Source of the DNA: Bacteroidales bacterium | GTDB lineage: Bacteria; Bacteroidota; Bacteroidia; Bacteroidales; Paludibacteraceae | DNA: 64,000 nt | Reading direction: 5' to 3' | Assembly (NCBI GenBank): GCA_022783865.1 | Contig: JALFYY010000019.1 | Coordinates: 1-64,000 of the forward strand | Part shown: one piece after another, positions 36,601 through 44,205 of the stretch | Position numbering within the stretch: the first letter of the stretch is position 1 | Layout: each line of letters opens with the position of its first letter | Translations under genes and position numbers: made by a program | The notes under the pieces: model-generated | The model's input: only the letters and a program-made list of their open reading frames with translations | What the model was told of the DNA's origin: nothing | Databases searched by the model: none

Positions 36601-36782
36601 TCCGGCAAGGCGGTGTGCTCCTGCAAGCCAAAGAGGAAACGGCGGTTGTTCTTTATTCCGCTTCGGGTATGCTTGTCTGGAAAGGTACTGTCGGTAATAC
36701 GCAGCAATTCGTTCCGCTTACGCATACGGGGCTTTATCTCTTGCAGACACCTGCACATACGCAGAAGATAGTTTGCCGTTAG
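33597..36782 (+). CDS. Large secreted protein with Ig-like repeats and type IX sorting tail
   Basis: A 1061-aa exported protein of unknown role. Signal peptide MKKSLLLTSILLLTSLSFAQ. Beta-sandwich modules follow, including bacterial Ig-like (BIG_2) domains at about residues 235-325 and 330-415 (SSDESIVRVETNG...AVAPGTAVITANYAGD; YTSSDSNVATI...VAAGSAVLTASCKG), and a choice-of-anchor-like region (about 540-640). The last 45 residues (VVLYSASGMLVWKGTVG...GLYLLQTPAHTQKIVCR) resemble a type IX sorting tail. Likely a surface adhesin or scaffold. Coupled by ATGA overlap to the upstream anchored protein. Confidence 0.82.
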   Translation: MKKSLLLTSILLLTSLSFAQTTWDKQGDGINKNGIYYALYEDDVQSATCQAWDIIICTYKYSIPGDYLSFQSKKARMSINGNIYVEAEGQQAIAPFSVRTDYNSYYGTVSPAARNLVFKAKNGSLNRYIRYVHLTMASYLNTPSVGELIFTSAEVDSPAEQQSFTFDWCHTGTVSVSYSGSSAFIVEQNSYNTVGQYGTTTVKISCMHTVPGNHEGTVTITDGTHTYTVKLKGSTYKHTPTISWQDNLSPMQVGTTYTNPARVSNEGQLAYSSSDESIVRVETNGFNTLLTAVAPGTAVITANYAGDTKWEAASATVDIAVTALKAQYIAWSQSFLRLTTESEDMLLQALSVATETGEPTGLPVTYTSSDSNVATIQTGADGQQYLHIVAAGSAVLTASCKGNADFAPAEDFQVSAVVRAPSEGCNPLVYGQTETKQLFTIEKGPEIALSGEPGEITFTAQNRKWGLVSASGNLVLSQKVNNEWQEVWRDPLEENKFNTYGPISLDRNATHIQFSVPTGGTCYHDYANVEVTLAKYLETGSDNLSFEAVVGTAMQQSVDVNYSNIPDILLVDIIGDDKDAFSVTSTEIGSDCGDKGTASVIVSFQPKREGTHTATLRIADSKQKMMKEVTLAANAPHTEAPKQEWMMLMPRQNDLGGDIAYVPSNLEQQRLVYILDGDNYANLNVSTGEAVSFAKEENILLPIEADRWRTIVPPFDVHSTYIVELIPEKELPAGRAAAIAVQQEANRQLYLWLAEQMAMANQTAADSRTFIGLIEEYLDKWCNEQQYSRTDVGVWSLEQYNGKNSWSSNYFAYKAGIWKLSLTEDTSSDFDSDWAVEESDSPLLSKGQVYALNFPYCVNCDPATSDEYDYWSGKCLLLHGNGGQQIEGAAVHQSIQDKASTLSPNQVLFTGNHTLSAMPIEAGKAYLHQTDPTKEYYDYYVRQESAVQLPPLTSVLFANPADVAGRTLRAVSRRGQAYYDKAPDVTTGLPAIANGADVLAIVRQGGVLLQAKEETAVVLYSASGMLVWKGTVGNTQQFVPLTHTGLYLLQTPAHTQKIVCR

Positions 36783-36863
36783 GATAACGAAGCCCGAACA
36801 ACGGGCAGAAACCGCATTGCCCGATAGCAGAAAACGAGGTGCACACCGTCTCTATATTTGTAC

Positions 36864-36902
36864 GCTATCCCTAAAGTATCCCTAAAGTATTCCTAAAGGA
36901 AA
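36864..36902 (+). repeat. 11-bp CTATCCCTAAA tandem array with variant flank
   Basis: Three 11-bp units then GGAAA; followed by ATGATAGGAGAAGAATGCTG, similar to the composite-repeat tail, and preceded by a CCGTCTCTA palindrome half (36845-36856). Confidence 0.82.
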
Positions 36903-36956
36903 TGATAGGAGAAGAATGCTGCACGAAAGCGCCGCTTACAGCGTATGACAGCCCGC

Positions 36957-37703
36957 TTAAACGGATGTCGCTTGCCCGGCAGATGCGGTGGCTTTTTCTT
37001 CTGCAGTCTTGTCTTCGGCAGCTTGGAGCAGTTCGACATGCAGATTGCGGTGGAGTTTCTTCATATCGAAATAACCGACAACCGCGATAACGAGCGAACC
37101 AAACAGATCGAGCATCAAATCCTGCATGGTATCGCGTAGTGCCTCATGCCCTTCGAGCGGTACGGAGGTGTCGAAAGTGCCCGTGCCTACAAGGAACTGC
37201 TGCGAATTGAGTCCGAAGAGCCCGTCGGTGATGAACTCTATGATTTCCCAAAGTGCACCCAGCGCCAAAGCGAAACAAACTACCCAAACAGATACGAAGA
37301 GAGGACTGTATTTGACAGCGTTGCCCTGTATGCGGTTGAAGACATTGATAAGTCCGTATCCGACAATACCAAGCATCACGCCGGAAATGCCGTGCAGCAA
37401 ATCGTCCCACCAAGGGAAACGTCCATAGAAATTAACCACATCCCCCAATATGAGTGCCGAAAAGGCAAAACTGACGAAGAGCGTTTCCATTAGCGGGGTC
37501 AGTTGCCGGTGAGAGAGACGTTTGATAAAGCCCGGCAGACAAATTACAATCATCATCAGTGCGACTTCGAAAGTCGAAAAGGCTATACGGCTGTAGGCTG
37601 CATCGTCGTCGATATAGAACAACGATACCACACCTCCGGCAAAGAGCACGGTGCACAGAATGAATATCACTCTGGAAAATACGGGTAACTTCTTAAATAT
37701 CAT
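36957..37703 (-). CDS. YjdF/DUF2238-like integral membrane protein
   Basis: A 248-aa membrane protein with about six hydrophobic helices (for example residues 10-30, 38-57, 72-90, 110-127, 140-160, 205-222). FPWWDDLLHGISG, ALWEIIEFITDG and DTMQDLMLDLFGSL are the conserved polar motifs of the DUF2238 (YjdF) family, whose function is unknown. The C-terminal 30 residues are a charged Ala/Glu/Lys tail. It lies 28 bases downstream of the glycolipid glycosyltransferase gene, so a lipid-related role is possible. Confidence 0.8.
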   Translation of the reverse strand: MIFKKLPVFSRVIFILCTVLFAGGVVSLFYIDDDAAYSRIAFSTFEVALMMIVICLPGFIKRLSHRQLTPLMETLFVSFAFSALILGDVVNFYGRFPWWDDLLHGISGVMLGIVGYGLINVFNRIQGNAVKYSPLFVSVWVVCFALALGALWEIIEFITDGLFGLNSQQFLVGTGTFDTSVPLEGHEALRDTMQDLMLDLFGSLVIAVVGYFDMKKLHRNLHVELLQAAEDKTAEEKATASAGQATSV

Positions 37704-37731
37704 ATCTTGTAAGTGAATTAGGAGTTTCTTG

Positions 37732-38892
37732 TTATTCTGCTGAAGGTTTGCATTCTTTTCCGACTATATCCAGCAACAGGGCTATAATGTCGTTGCAGCA
37801 GTTCGGATAGGAGTTGCGGCGTTGTGCTTCCGTCATACGCAGACGATAGGCGGCATCATCGCAAAGGCGCAATGCGACAGCGGCTTGCTGTGCCGGGTCT
37901 AACGAACTGTAGGACATATTGTGATAGTGGAAGAACCTGGCGTTCTTGTCTTCCAATCCCGGAATAGGGGCTGTATGAACGAGCGGTATCTGCTTGAGTA
38001 CGGCTTCTGTGCCGGTTATTCCTCCGGGCTTGGAGAAGAGCACATCCGAGGCGTCCATTATGAGTGACACTTTGTCGGTGTAGCCTATGGCATGGAGATT
38101 GGCATAGCCGGCGTATTCTTCGGCAAGGGCAGCCAGTTGATTTTCGTTGCGTCCGCAGATACAGAGCACTTTGTCGTCGGGGCGTATGAGTTCCAACAGA
38201 CAACTGACGAGTCCGTCCATGTTGCCGAATCCCATTGAGCCTCCCATTATCATGAACCAGCGAGCAGAAACGTCGCTGCTCTTCCACCCGAATTCTTCTT
38301 CGAGTATGCGACGGGCATACTGTTTGTCCTGACGGCTGCAGAACTTGGTTGCGTCCACGGGAATGCCGAGCGGAACAATCTTTTCACGAGGGATACCTCT
38401 TTCTGCAAACTCCTCTACCAAATCTTCGTGTGCAATGACGTATTTGTCAAGCTCTGTTTCCGTCAAGAAGGGGATACAGGTATAGTCGGTCATCACAAAG
38501 ACGGTCGGCACAGCGATTTTTGCTTTCAGCTTAAGGGCGGTAAGCGCTTCTGCCGGAAAGAGGTGTACACATACCACAGCATCGTAACCGCCGTCTATTA
38601 TCAGGTCGTAGAGTTGCTTAGTATATATCTTGTTGGCGGCATATACGGGCGACTTGAAATAGGTATCCATGTTGCTGACCGCCTCACCCAATTTATATGC
38701 GTGTTCGAAAAGGGAACTCTTGGTGGAATATACATAAGCATCGGAAACGTTCTTGGATGCGACCGGGCTCATAAGGGCAATAGTATCCTGCACTTCGCAA
38801 TCAATCCCCTGTGATTTCATTGCTGCTTTGAGGGAGTATGCACTGGAATTATGCCCTTCTCCCGTATTGCAAGAAAGAATCAGTATCTTCAT
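37732..38892 (-). CDS. MGDG synthase/UgtP-type glycosyltransferase (GT28)
   Basis: A 386-aa GT-B glycosyltransferase resembling plant MGDG synthase and processive diacylglycerol glucosyltransferases. The N-terminal lobe begins MKILILSCNTGEGHNSSAYSL with the diacylglycerol-binding GEGH motif, followed by VFVMTDYTCIPF and PLGIPVD; the C-terminal lobe has IMGGSMGFGNMDG and the nucleotide-sugar-binding FSKPGGITGTEA. It would add sugar to diacylglycerol at the cytoplasmic face of the inner membrane. The start at 38892 matches the family; upstream codons do not. No consensus promoter is seen. Followed by the YjdF-like gene. Confidence 0.88.
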   Translation of the reverse strand: MKILILSCNTGEGHNSSAYSLKAAMKSQGIDCEVQDTIALMSPVASKNVSDAYVYSTKSSLFEHAYKLGEAVSNMDTYFKSPVYAANKIYTKQLYDLIIDGGYDAVVCVHLFPAEALTALKLKAKIAVPTVFVMTDYTCIPFLTETELDKYVIAHEDLVEEFAERGIPREKIVPLGIPVDATKFCSRQDKQYARRILEEEFGWKSSDVSARWFMIMGGSMGFGNMDGLVSCLLELIRPDDKVLCICGRNENQLAALAEEYAGYANLHAIGYTDKVSLIMDASDVLFSKPGGITGTEAVLKQIPLVHTAPIPGLEDKNARFFHYHNMSYSSLDPAQQAAVALRLCDDAAYRLRMTEAQRRNSYPNCCNDIIALLLDIVGKECKPSAE

Positions 38893-38959
38893 TGTGTTCT
38901 GTGTTTGCGGTTTATGTATTGAGGTCGGGTATTTGTTCCTCAACGTAAAGTACACAAAG

Positions 38960-38997
38960 ACACCCGACTTCGCATTGTGTCAGTGAAAATCGGGTGT
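38960..38997 (-). terminator. Hairpin after tRNA-Ser
   Basis: 8-bp stem ACACCCGA/TCGGGTGT with a 22-nt loop, 33 bases after the tRNA 3' end on the minus strand, followed by TCTTTGTGT. Confidence 0.6.
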
Positions 38998-39029
38998 TAG
39001 TGCCTACGCTGTTGCTTTCCCGTTTTGTT

Positions 39030-39117
<88 letters not shown>

Positions 39118-39175
39118 ATCATCACTTGTTGCCCAACGCAACCGATGATATTGTCGGTTTTCGGGAAAGCGAGTG

Positions 39176-39206
39176 CAAAAGTACACCAAGTTTTTCACAT
39201 ACGCAA
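39176..39206 (-). promoter_or_regulatory. Promoter of tRNA-Ser
   Basis: Minus strand TTG (39204-39206), 20-base spacer, TACTTTTG (39176-39183), in the gap after ispG. Confidence 0.75.
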
Positions 39207-39223
39207 GAGGACGGGCAAAAAAG

Positions 39224-40630
39224 TTAAGGCTTTTCTTGCCAGTCGCCGTTCTCTTTGATCAATTCTATGAGTGCTTCAACGGCTTCTTCCTCAGGGATAT
39301 TCTTGCGGATACACTCTTTCTTCTTATAGAGACTGATGCGTCCGCGTCCTGCTCCCACATAGCCGTAGTCGGCATCCGCCATCTCGCCCGGACCGTTGAC
39401 AATACAGCCCATGATACCTATCTTCAAGCCTTTGAGATGGGATGTTGCGGCTTTGACAGCGGCAATGGTGGTTTCGATATCGAACAAGGTACGTCCGCAC
39501 GAAGGGCAGGATATGTATTCCGTTTTGTAGAGTTTGAGCCGGGCAGCCTGCAAGATATCCAATGCCAGGCGGTCGCATTGTTCCCCGGAGAAATGCGGGT
39601 TGCGGATAATAAGATTGGCGTTGCGTGTATCGAAAAGTACCTTACCCAAATCAGCTGCTGCGTGGAGGGCAAAGGAAGCCCAATCGGTGTCTTCGTCAGA
39701 GTGGTAGTGAACCGCCTCGTCAATATAGCATTGTACGGCACTGTAGCGGGGGCTGTCAGGCTGCTCGAAATAATCCGCCAAGGCGCGTGCCACCGGCAGT
39801 TCGGCTTCGGGTGCTTCGGAGAGCGATACGCGGATAGTGTCGCCTATGCCGTCGGCGAGCAAGGCACCGATACCTACGGCGGACTTGATTCTTCCGTCTT
39901 CGCCGTCACCAGCTTCGGTTACGCCCAAATGCAGAGGGAAAGCCATGTGCTCTTGTTCCATCTGCTTCACCAGGAGCCGCACTGTTTCCACCATGATACC
40001 CGTATTGGACGCTTTGATAGAGATAACGACATTGAGAAAGTTTTCTTCGGTGCAGACACGCAAAAACTCCATGCACGATTCGACCATACCGGCGGGCGTA
40101 TCGCCATAGCGCGACATGATACGGTCGGACAATGAACCATGGTTTACGCCGATACGGAGTGCCGTGTGGTGCTCTTTACAAATATTGAGCAGGGTAGTGA
40201 ATCGTTGTCTGAGACGCAGGAGTTCGGCTTGGTATTCCGGATCGGTGTATTCGATATGCACAAACTTGCGTGCAGGGTCGATATAGTTACCCGGGTTGAT
40301 GCGTACTTTCTCCACTGTTTGTGCTGCAAGGTCGGCTACGGCAGCGTTGAAATGGACATCAGCGACGAGGGGTACATCGGTAGTGCGGCGCAATTGCGCA
40401 TGTATGAGCGCCAGACTCTCCACTTCGCGTTTGCCTTGGGTAGTGAAACGTATGAGGTCGCTTCCCGCTTCGGCAATACGCAAGGCTTGGCGGACACTGC
40501 CGTCAATATCGTTGGTATCGGTGTTCGCCATGCTCTGTATGCGGACAGGGTAGGCTGATCCGATAGGCAGGTTGCCCACAAGGGTGGTGGTAGTGGGGCG
40601 CCGGTGATAGGTGAATTGTATCTGTTTCAT
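39224..40630 (-). CDS. ispG: 4-hydroxy-3-methylbut-2-enyl diphosphate synthase, short-insert form
   Basis: Penultimate enzyme of the MEP isoprenoid pathway, 468 aa. The TIM barrel carries VRIQSMANTDTND, DVHFN, RINPGN and GVNHGSLSDR. The C-terminal Fe-S domain supplies Cys375, Cys378 (CPSCGR), Cys409 and Glu416 (GCIVNGPGE). Bacteroidota IspG is usually about 600 aa with a central A* domain of some 200 or more residues; here only about 75-90 residues (roughly 283-365) lie between barrel and Fe-S domain, so the insert is much reduced. It starts 24 bases after the patatin-type gene and is probably cotranscribed with it. Confidence 0.95.
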   Translation of the reverse strand: MKQIQFTYHRRPTTTTLVGNLPIGSAYPVRIQSMANTDTNDIDGSVRQALRIAEAGSDLIRFTTQGKREVESLALIHAQLRRTTDVPLVADVHFNAAVADLAAQTVEKVRINPGNYIDPARKFVHIEYTDPEYQAELLRLRQRFTTLLNICKEHHTALRIGVNHGSLSDRIMSRYGDTPAGMVESCMEFLRVCTEENFLNVVISIKASNTGIMVETVRLLVKQMEQEHMAFPLHLGVTEAGDGEDGRIKSAVGIGALLADGIGDTIRVSLSEAPEAELPVARALADYFEQPDSPRYSAVQCYIDEAVHYHSDEDTDWASFALHAAADLGKVLFDTRNANLIIRNPHFSGEQCDRLALDILQAARLKLYKTEYISCPSCGRTLFDIETTIAAVKAATSHLKGLKIGIMGCIVNGPGEMADADYGYVGAGRGRISLYKKKECIRKNIPEEEAVEALIELIKENGDWQEKP

Positions 40631-40654
40631 TGTAATTATTGTGTAACGGAAGGA

Positions 40655-43069
40655 TTATTGCAGGAACTTTTCTTTATAAAGGAGCATACCAATATTAAGA
40701 CCTATATTCCAATTGTTGCGCGGCATGGAGTACCAGTTGCCGTATAGGGAGACTGCTCCCCTGTTGAAAGTATAGACCATTGAGAGTTCCGCCATAAAGC
40801 GCAGATCCTGAAACCAGTCGGAATAGTAGGCTGTATAATTGGGTGCGCAACGCAGGCTTTTAACAGGTGCAAAGATATAGCCTTCGCCCCGTATTTGCCA
40901 GTTGTCGGTAATGAGTGCAATGGGTTTGATACCGGCAGCCAGATACTGGTTGGCACTGAAAGAACTGTTGTAGATAGCTTTGCTATGGAGTGTTGGTGTA
41001 TATTGCGGTGCTTGCAGCATGGTTGCCATATAGTTGTCGCCCAGCGGACGGAATGACCACATTGCTTCCGCCTCCGCTCCGAGTGAGAAATGGCGAGCCA
41101 GCCGGAAATATCCGTCGTAGTGAGCGGCGGCTTGGAACCATAGTTGGAACCGGTTGTTGGTAATGGCGGATGCTTCTCCGCGTATGATAGTGGAACTCCA
41201 TCCGAAAGGCATCTGTGCGGTAACGGACCAGCGTTGTCCTTCAGAAGGGAAAAGCTGGTGATTGAGCGTGTTGCCTTTGAGGCGGAGTGAGAGATTGAAA
41301 AGCTTGTACTTGCTGATATTCTCTATTGTATCGAGGAACGACTGAAGGTTGTTCTGCATATAGGAATCGCGCAGTCTGCCAAAGCCAAAACCTACCTCAC
41401 CCCTGGCTTTCATGGAGAGCGGGAATCCGGCAGAAATACGGCCGTAGATCTCTTGCTGATAGAAATTCATACGGCGGTTGCGTAGTACAAAGAGCTCGTT
41501 GTCTTCGTAGAAATCGAATTCGTGTGCGACAACTTCCGCTTTGAGATAGAAGTTGGGTAGCAGATCGAAGCGTGTGCCTACGGAACCAGCCATATAGGTG
41601 TGTCCCAATTGTACGTCCAACCAAGCGGAAACCGGAATGCGGTACAGGTTCTGGAAACTGACACCGAGGTATGCTTGTGTAGGAGAAGAAGTGGAAATGT
41701 TGCCTCCAATCATGAATTTCCATTGGTCACTGGTCGTGATGTCCAACTGCAGGCGATAGCCTTGCAATTGCCGGTCGTAGATAGCGTGAGGAACCACTTC
41801 GGCTATCATATTGTCGGAAATCAGTTTGTAGTAGTTGGTGCGGAAGTCGTCGTAGGTGAAGGAGTCGCGTTCGCCTTTGAAGATGCTGCGCAGATAGTGT
41901 TGTTGCGCTTCGCTGACTCCGGTGAACTCCACGTCTTTGAATATGAGTTCGGGAATGCGTTGTTGGAATGCTTGTCTGGCTTGGTCGAGTTCTTGTCTTG
42001 TCCGGCGTTGTTTGACGGCCGCTTTGATTTCTTCGATATGTACCATGGTTGAATCGTATCCCAACTGGACTAATTTGGCAACTTGGGAGAAATCCATGCT
42101 GTTGATATGCTCCCAGCGAAAGTTGAGCAAGAGTCCGTCTTCGACAGAATAGTCGGTATCGTGCACAATCATCTTCTCCAAGATGGCAAAGAGGTCGCGT
42201 TTGTCGGGGCGTCCTGTATTGTAACTGACGTTGCTGCCGATAATATAGGCAGGGCGGAAATCCTGTTGCGCCACGTCAACGGGGAAGTTGTTGTAGATTC
42301 CGCCGTCGTAGAGCAATGTGCCTTCGTATTCGACGGGTCGGAAGATGAATGGGAACGACATCGATGCGCGTACGGCATCGCCCAAGTCGCCGCTGCGGAA
42401 GACGTAGGCACGCTTTTCGTAGATATCGGATGCAACACAGCGGAAGGGAATCATAAGGTTGTCGAAATCTCCCTGAGCGGCAGCGCAAATGCCGTCGAAG
42501 AGTTCCATTACCGCCAAGTTCATCTGTTGCGGGTTGTTGATTTGCGTGGGCAGGAAATAGGGCGTGAATGTCCAACGGCTTTTGTCGGGTCGGCTCGGGT
42601 CTTTCTTGGTTGTAAAGCTCATCGAGGTGCGTGAATCGGGGACCTCTATGGTGGCTTGCTGCATACGTGCGGAGATATTAAAGACGGAGGGGGTCGGGTC
42701 TGCCTGACGGTAATAATATCGATAGGCGGTAGGTATCTCGCCCGTTTGCCATTGGCGGAACGTGTCAGAAGCGAAGAAAACAATCATCTCTTCCACCGAC
42801 ATACCGCCCGCATAGAGTCCGCCCACGATGGCACCCATCGAAGTACCGGCGACATAGTCGATAGGGATATTGTTCTCTTCCAATGCCTTGATTACACCTA
42901 TGTGTGTAAGCCCTCGTGCCGATCCTCCGCTCAGCACCAAAGCCACTCCGCCTTTGCTTTGTTGTTTTTTGGATTGCTGACGAGATGCCGATAGCAATGC
43001 ATTACTATACAGGAACAGCAGTACAAAGGTCAGCATCAGTGCCTTATGTGAACTTCGCAAGTAAAACAT
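40655..43069 (-). CDS. Patatin-like phospholipase fused to outer-membrane barrel (PlpD-like)
   Basis: A two-part outer-membrane protein of 804 aa. After a signal peptide (about residues 8-28) a patatin phospholipase domain (about 40-310) shows the oxyanion loop GGSARG, nucleophile GTSMG and the catalytic Asp in DGGIYNNFP. A POTRA-like segment (about 365-440) is followed by a C-terminal beta-barrel (about 450-804) with alternating aromatic strands. It likely hydrolyses phospholipid and is a type Vd-like autotransporter or surface enzyme. The start at 43069 is fixed by a promoter at 43094-43124, which excludes the in-frame ATG at 43159. IspG follows. Confidence 0.88.
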   Translation of the reverse strand: MFYLRSSHKALMLTFVLLFLYSNALLSASRQQSKKQQSKGGVALVLSGGSARGLTHIGVIKALEENNIPIDYVAGTSMGAIVGGLYAGGMSVEEMIVFFASDTFRQWQTGEIPTAYRYYYRQADPTPSVFNISARMQQATIEVPDSRTSMSFTTKKDPSRPDKSRWTFTPYFLPTQINNPQQMNLAVMELFDGICAAAQGDFDNLMIPFRCVASDIYEKRAYVFRSGDLGDAVRASMSFPFIFRPVEYEGTLLYDGGIYNNFPVDVAQQDFRPAYIIGSNVSYNTGRPDKRDLFAILEKMIVHDTDYSVEDGLLLNFRWEHINSMDFSQVAKLVQLGYDSTMVHIEEIKAAVKQRRTRQELDQARQAFQQRIPELIFKDVEFTGVSEAQQHYLRSIFKGERDSFTYDDFRTNYYKLISDNMIAEVVPHAIYDRQLQGYRLQLDITTSDQWKFMIGGNISTSSPTQAYLGVSFQNLYRIPVSAWLDVQLGHTYMAGSVGTRFDLLPNFYLKAEVVAHEFDFYEDNELFVLRNRRMNFYQQEIYGRISAGFPLSMKARGEVGFGFGRLRDSYMQNNLQSFLDTIENISKYKLFNLSLRLKGNTLNHQLFPSEGQRWSVTAQMPFGWSSTIIRGEASAITNNRFQLWFQAAAHYDGYFRLARHFSLGAEAEAMWSFRPLGDNYMATMLQAPQYTPTLHSKAIYNSSFSANQYLAAGIKPIALITDNWQIRGEGYIFAPVKSLRCAPNYTAYYSDWFQDLRFMAELSMVYTFNRGAVSLYGNWYSMPRNNWNIGLNIGMLLYKEKFLQ

Positions 43070-43093
43070 ACCGGTATCATCAGTTAGGGGTGA

Positions 43094-43124
43094 CAAAGGT
43101 ACAAAAGGTTCTTGAAACAGCCAA
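43094..43124 (-). promoter_or_regulatory. Promoter of patatin-ispG operon
   Basis: Minus strand TTG (43122-43124), 20-base spacer, TACCTTTG (43094-43101); decides the downstream start codon. Confidence 0.78.
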
Positions 43125-43186
43125 TAATCTTTCATCCTCCTACTCAATAAAAATAGCAAAAAGTATGCCTGAAAAGAACAGCTGGT

Positions 43187-43222
43187 AATTAATAATTAAA
43201 AGTTATTATCTCATTATTGGGG
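43187..43222. repeat. AT-rich dyad
   Basis: TAATTAATAATTAAAAG followed by TTATTATCTCATTATTGGGG, related to the 44053 element. Confidence 0.5.
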
Positions 43223-43289
43223 TATCAGTGTTGCTGATTGGGCATATGGATAGCACGATAAGTGCTTGAAAGCAAAGCAATAGCATATG

Positions 43290-43333
43290 AATCACCCAGT
43301 AATCACCCAGTAATCACCCAGTTATCACCCAGT
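43290..43333. repeat. Tandem array, four 11-bp AATCACCCAGT units
   Basis: Three exact AATCACCCAGT units and one TATCACCCAGT in perfect 11-bp register, followed by AATAG. Confidence 0.9.
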
Positions 43334-43424
43334 AATAGAAGGCAGGTGATTGCTATATGATCCGAAGAAGGTATTGTCCTGTATTCATAATACATACAAC
43401 ATCATCGGGCGGCAAAGGCACAAT

Positions 43425-43455
43425 TTGCCGGTATATGTTTTTTTTCGTACCTTTG
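43425..43455 (+). promoter_or_regulatory. Promoter of rdgB
   Basis: TTG (43425-43427), 20-base spacer, TACCTTTG (43448-43455); leader 20-25 nt. Confidence 0.78.
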
Positions 43456-43484
43456 CCAGACAATCAAACCAAGTGTTTCGTATG

Positions 43485-44057
43485 ATGAAAATAGTGTTTG
43501 CGACCAACAACGCCCATAAACTGGAAGAGGCACGGCAGATATTGGGCAAGCGTGTGGAAACAGTGTCGCTACGGGATATCGGTTGCACCGATGACATAGC
43601 GGAAACAGCAACGACGCTTGCCGGTAACTCAGAACTGAAAGCCCGCTATATCTACGACAAGTACGGGTTGGACTGTTTTGCCGACGATACGGGCATGGAG
43701 GTAGAGGCGTTAGAAGGTGCCCCCGGCGTATATTCGGCACGCTATGCAGGCGAACCGCAAGACTTTGCACGGAACCGGCAGAAAGTACTGAGGGAAATGG
43801 AAGGGAAAGAGAACAGGAAAGCATGTTTCCGCACAGTGATTACATTGCTTATCGGCGGGGAAATGCACCAGTTTGAAGGCCGTGTCGATGGCTTTATTAC
43901 CCGTGAAGAACACGGTACGGGTGGCTTCGGCTATGACTCTATCTTCCGTCCGGAAGGCTATGAGGTTACTTTTGCCGAACTGACGGCAGAAGAAAAGAAC
44001 AGGATATCGCATAGAGGAAGAGCGATAGAAAAACTATGTGCTTACTTAAACAGTTAA
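43485..44057 (+). CDS. rdgB: XTP/dITP diphosphatase (RdgB/HAM1)
   Basis: House-cleaning nucleotide pyrophosphatase of 190 aa that removes dITP and [19 protein letters not shown] at the N-terminus contains the SxNxxK-like TNNAHK signature; [25 protein letters not shown] and the [16 protein letters not shown] substrate loop follow; [10 protein letters not shown] ends the fold. The start may equally be the ATG three bases upstream (43482). Both fit the promoter; the longer reading frame from 43350 does not, as it begins upstream of the promoter. Confidence 0.95.
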   Translation: MKIVFATNNAHKLEEARQILGKRVETVSLRDIGCTDDIAETATTLAGNSELKARYIYDKYGLDCFADDTGMEVEALEGAPGVYSARYAGEPQDFARNRQKVLREMEGKENRKACFRTVITLLIGGEMHQFEGRVDGFITREEHGTGGFGYDSIFRPEGYEVTFAELTAEEKNRISHRGRAIEKLCAYLNS

Positions 44058-44095
44058 TAGTTAATAATTAATAGTTAATATCTCATTATCGGGTA
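44053..44095. repeat. AT-rich dyad ending ATATCTCATTATCGGG
   Basis: AGTTAATAGTTAATAATT then AATAGTTAATATCTCATT; inverse match to 28031-28076 and 28254-28287. Confidence 0.65.
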
Positions 44096-44132
44096 CTAAT
44101 CATTATTAACAGTTAATCCATTATAACACTTA

Positions 44133-44168
44133 AGACGCGATCGGACAAGTCCTAATTGCGTCTCTACA
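44133..44168. repeat. REP-like palindrome (GACGCGAT type)
   Basis: AGACGCGATCGGACAAG then TCCTAATTGCGTCTCTACA. Stem AGACGC/GCGTCT with an inner GGAC/GTCC, ending in CTACA (inverse GTAG head). Confidence 0.8.
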
Positions 44169-44205
44169 TGGCAGAACGGAAAAACAACAAAGATATTATT
44201 GAATT

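Larger units (their letters stand above)
43070..43484. other. Divergent spacer with promoters and repeats
   Basis: Contains the promoters of the patatin gene and rdgB at either end, an AT-rich dyad (43187-43222) and an array of four 11-bp AATCACCCAGT units (43290-43333). Nothing else is seen. Confidence 0.75.

Noticed and set aside
39173..40135. 320-aa plus-strand open frame
   Set aside because: Antisense of ispG and overlaps the tRNA-Ser promoter.
43070..43159. Longer start for the patatin gene at 43159
   Set aside because: A consensus promoter at 43094-43124 lies downstream of that ATG.
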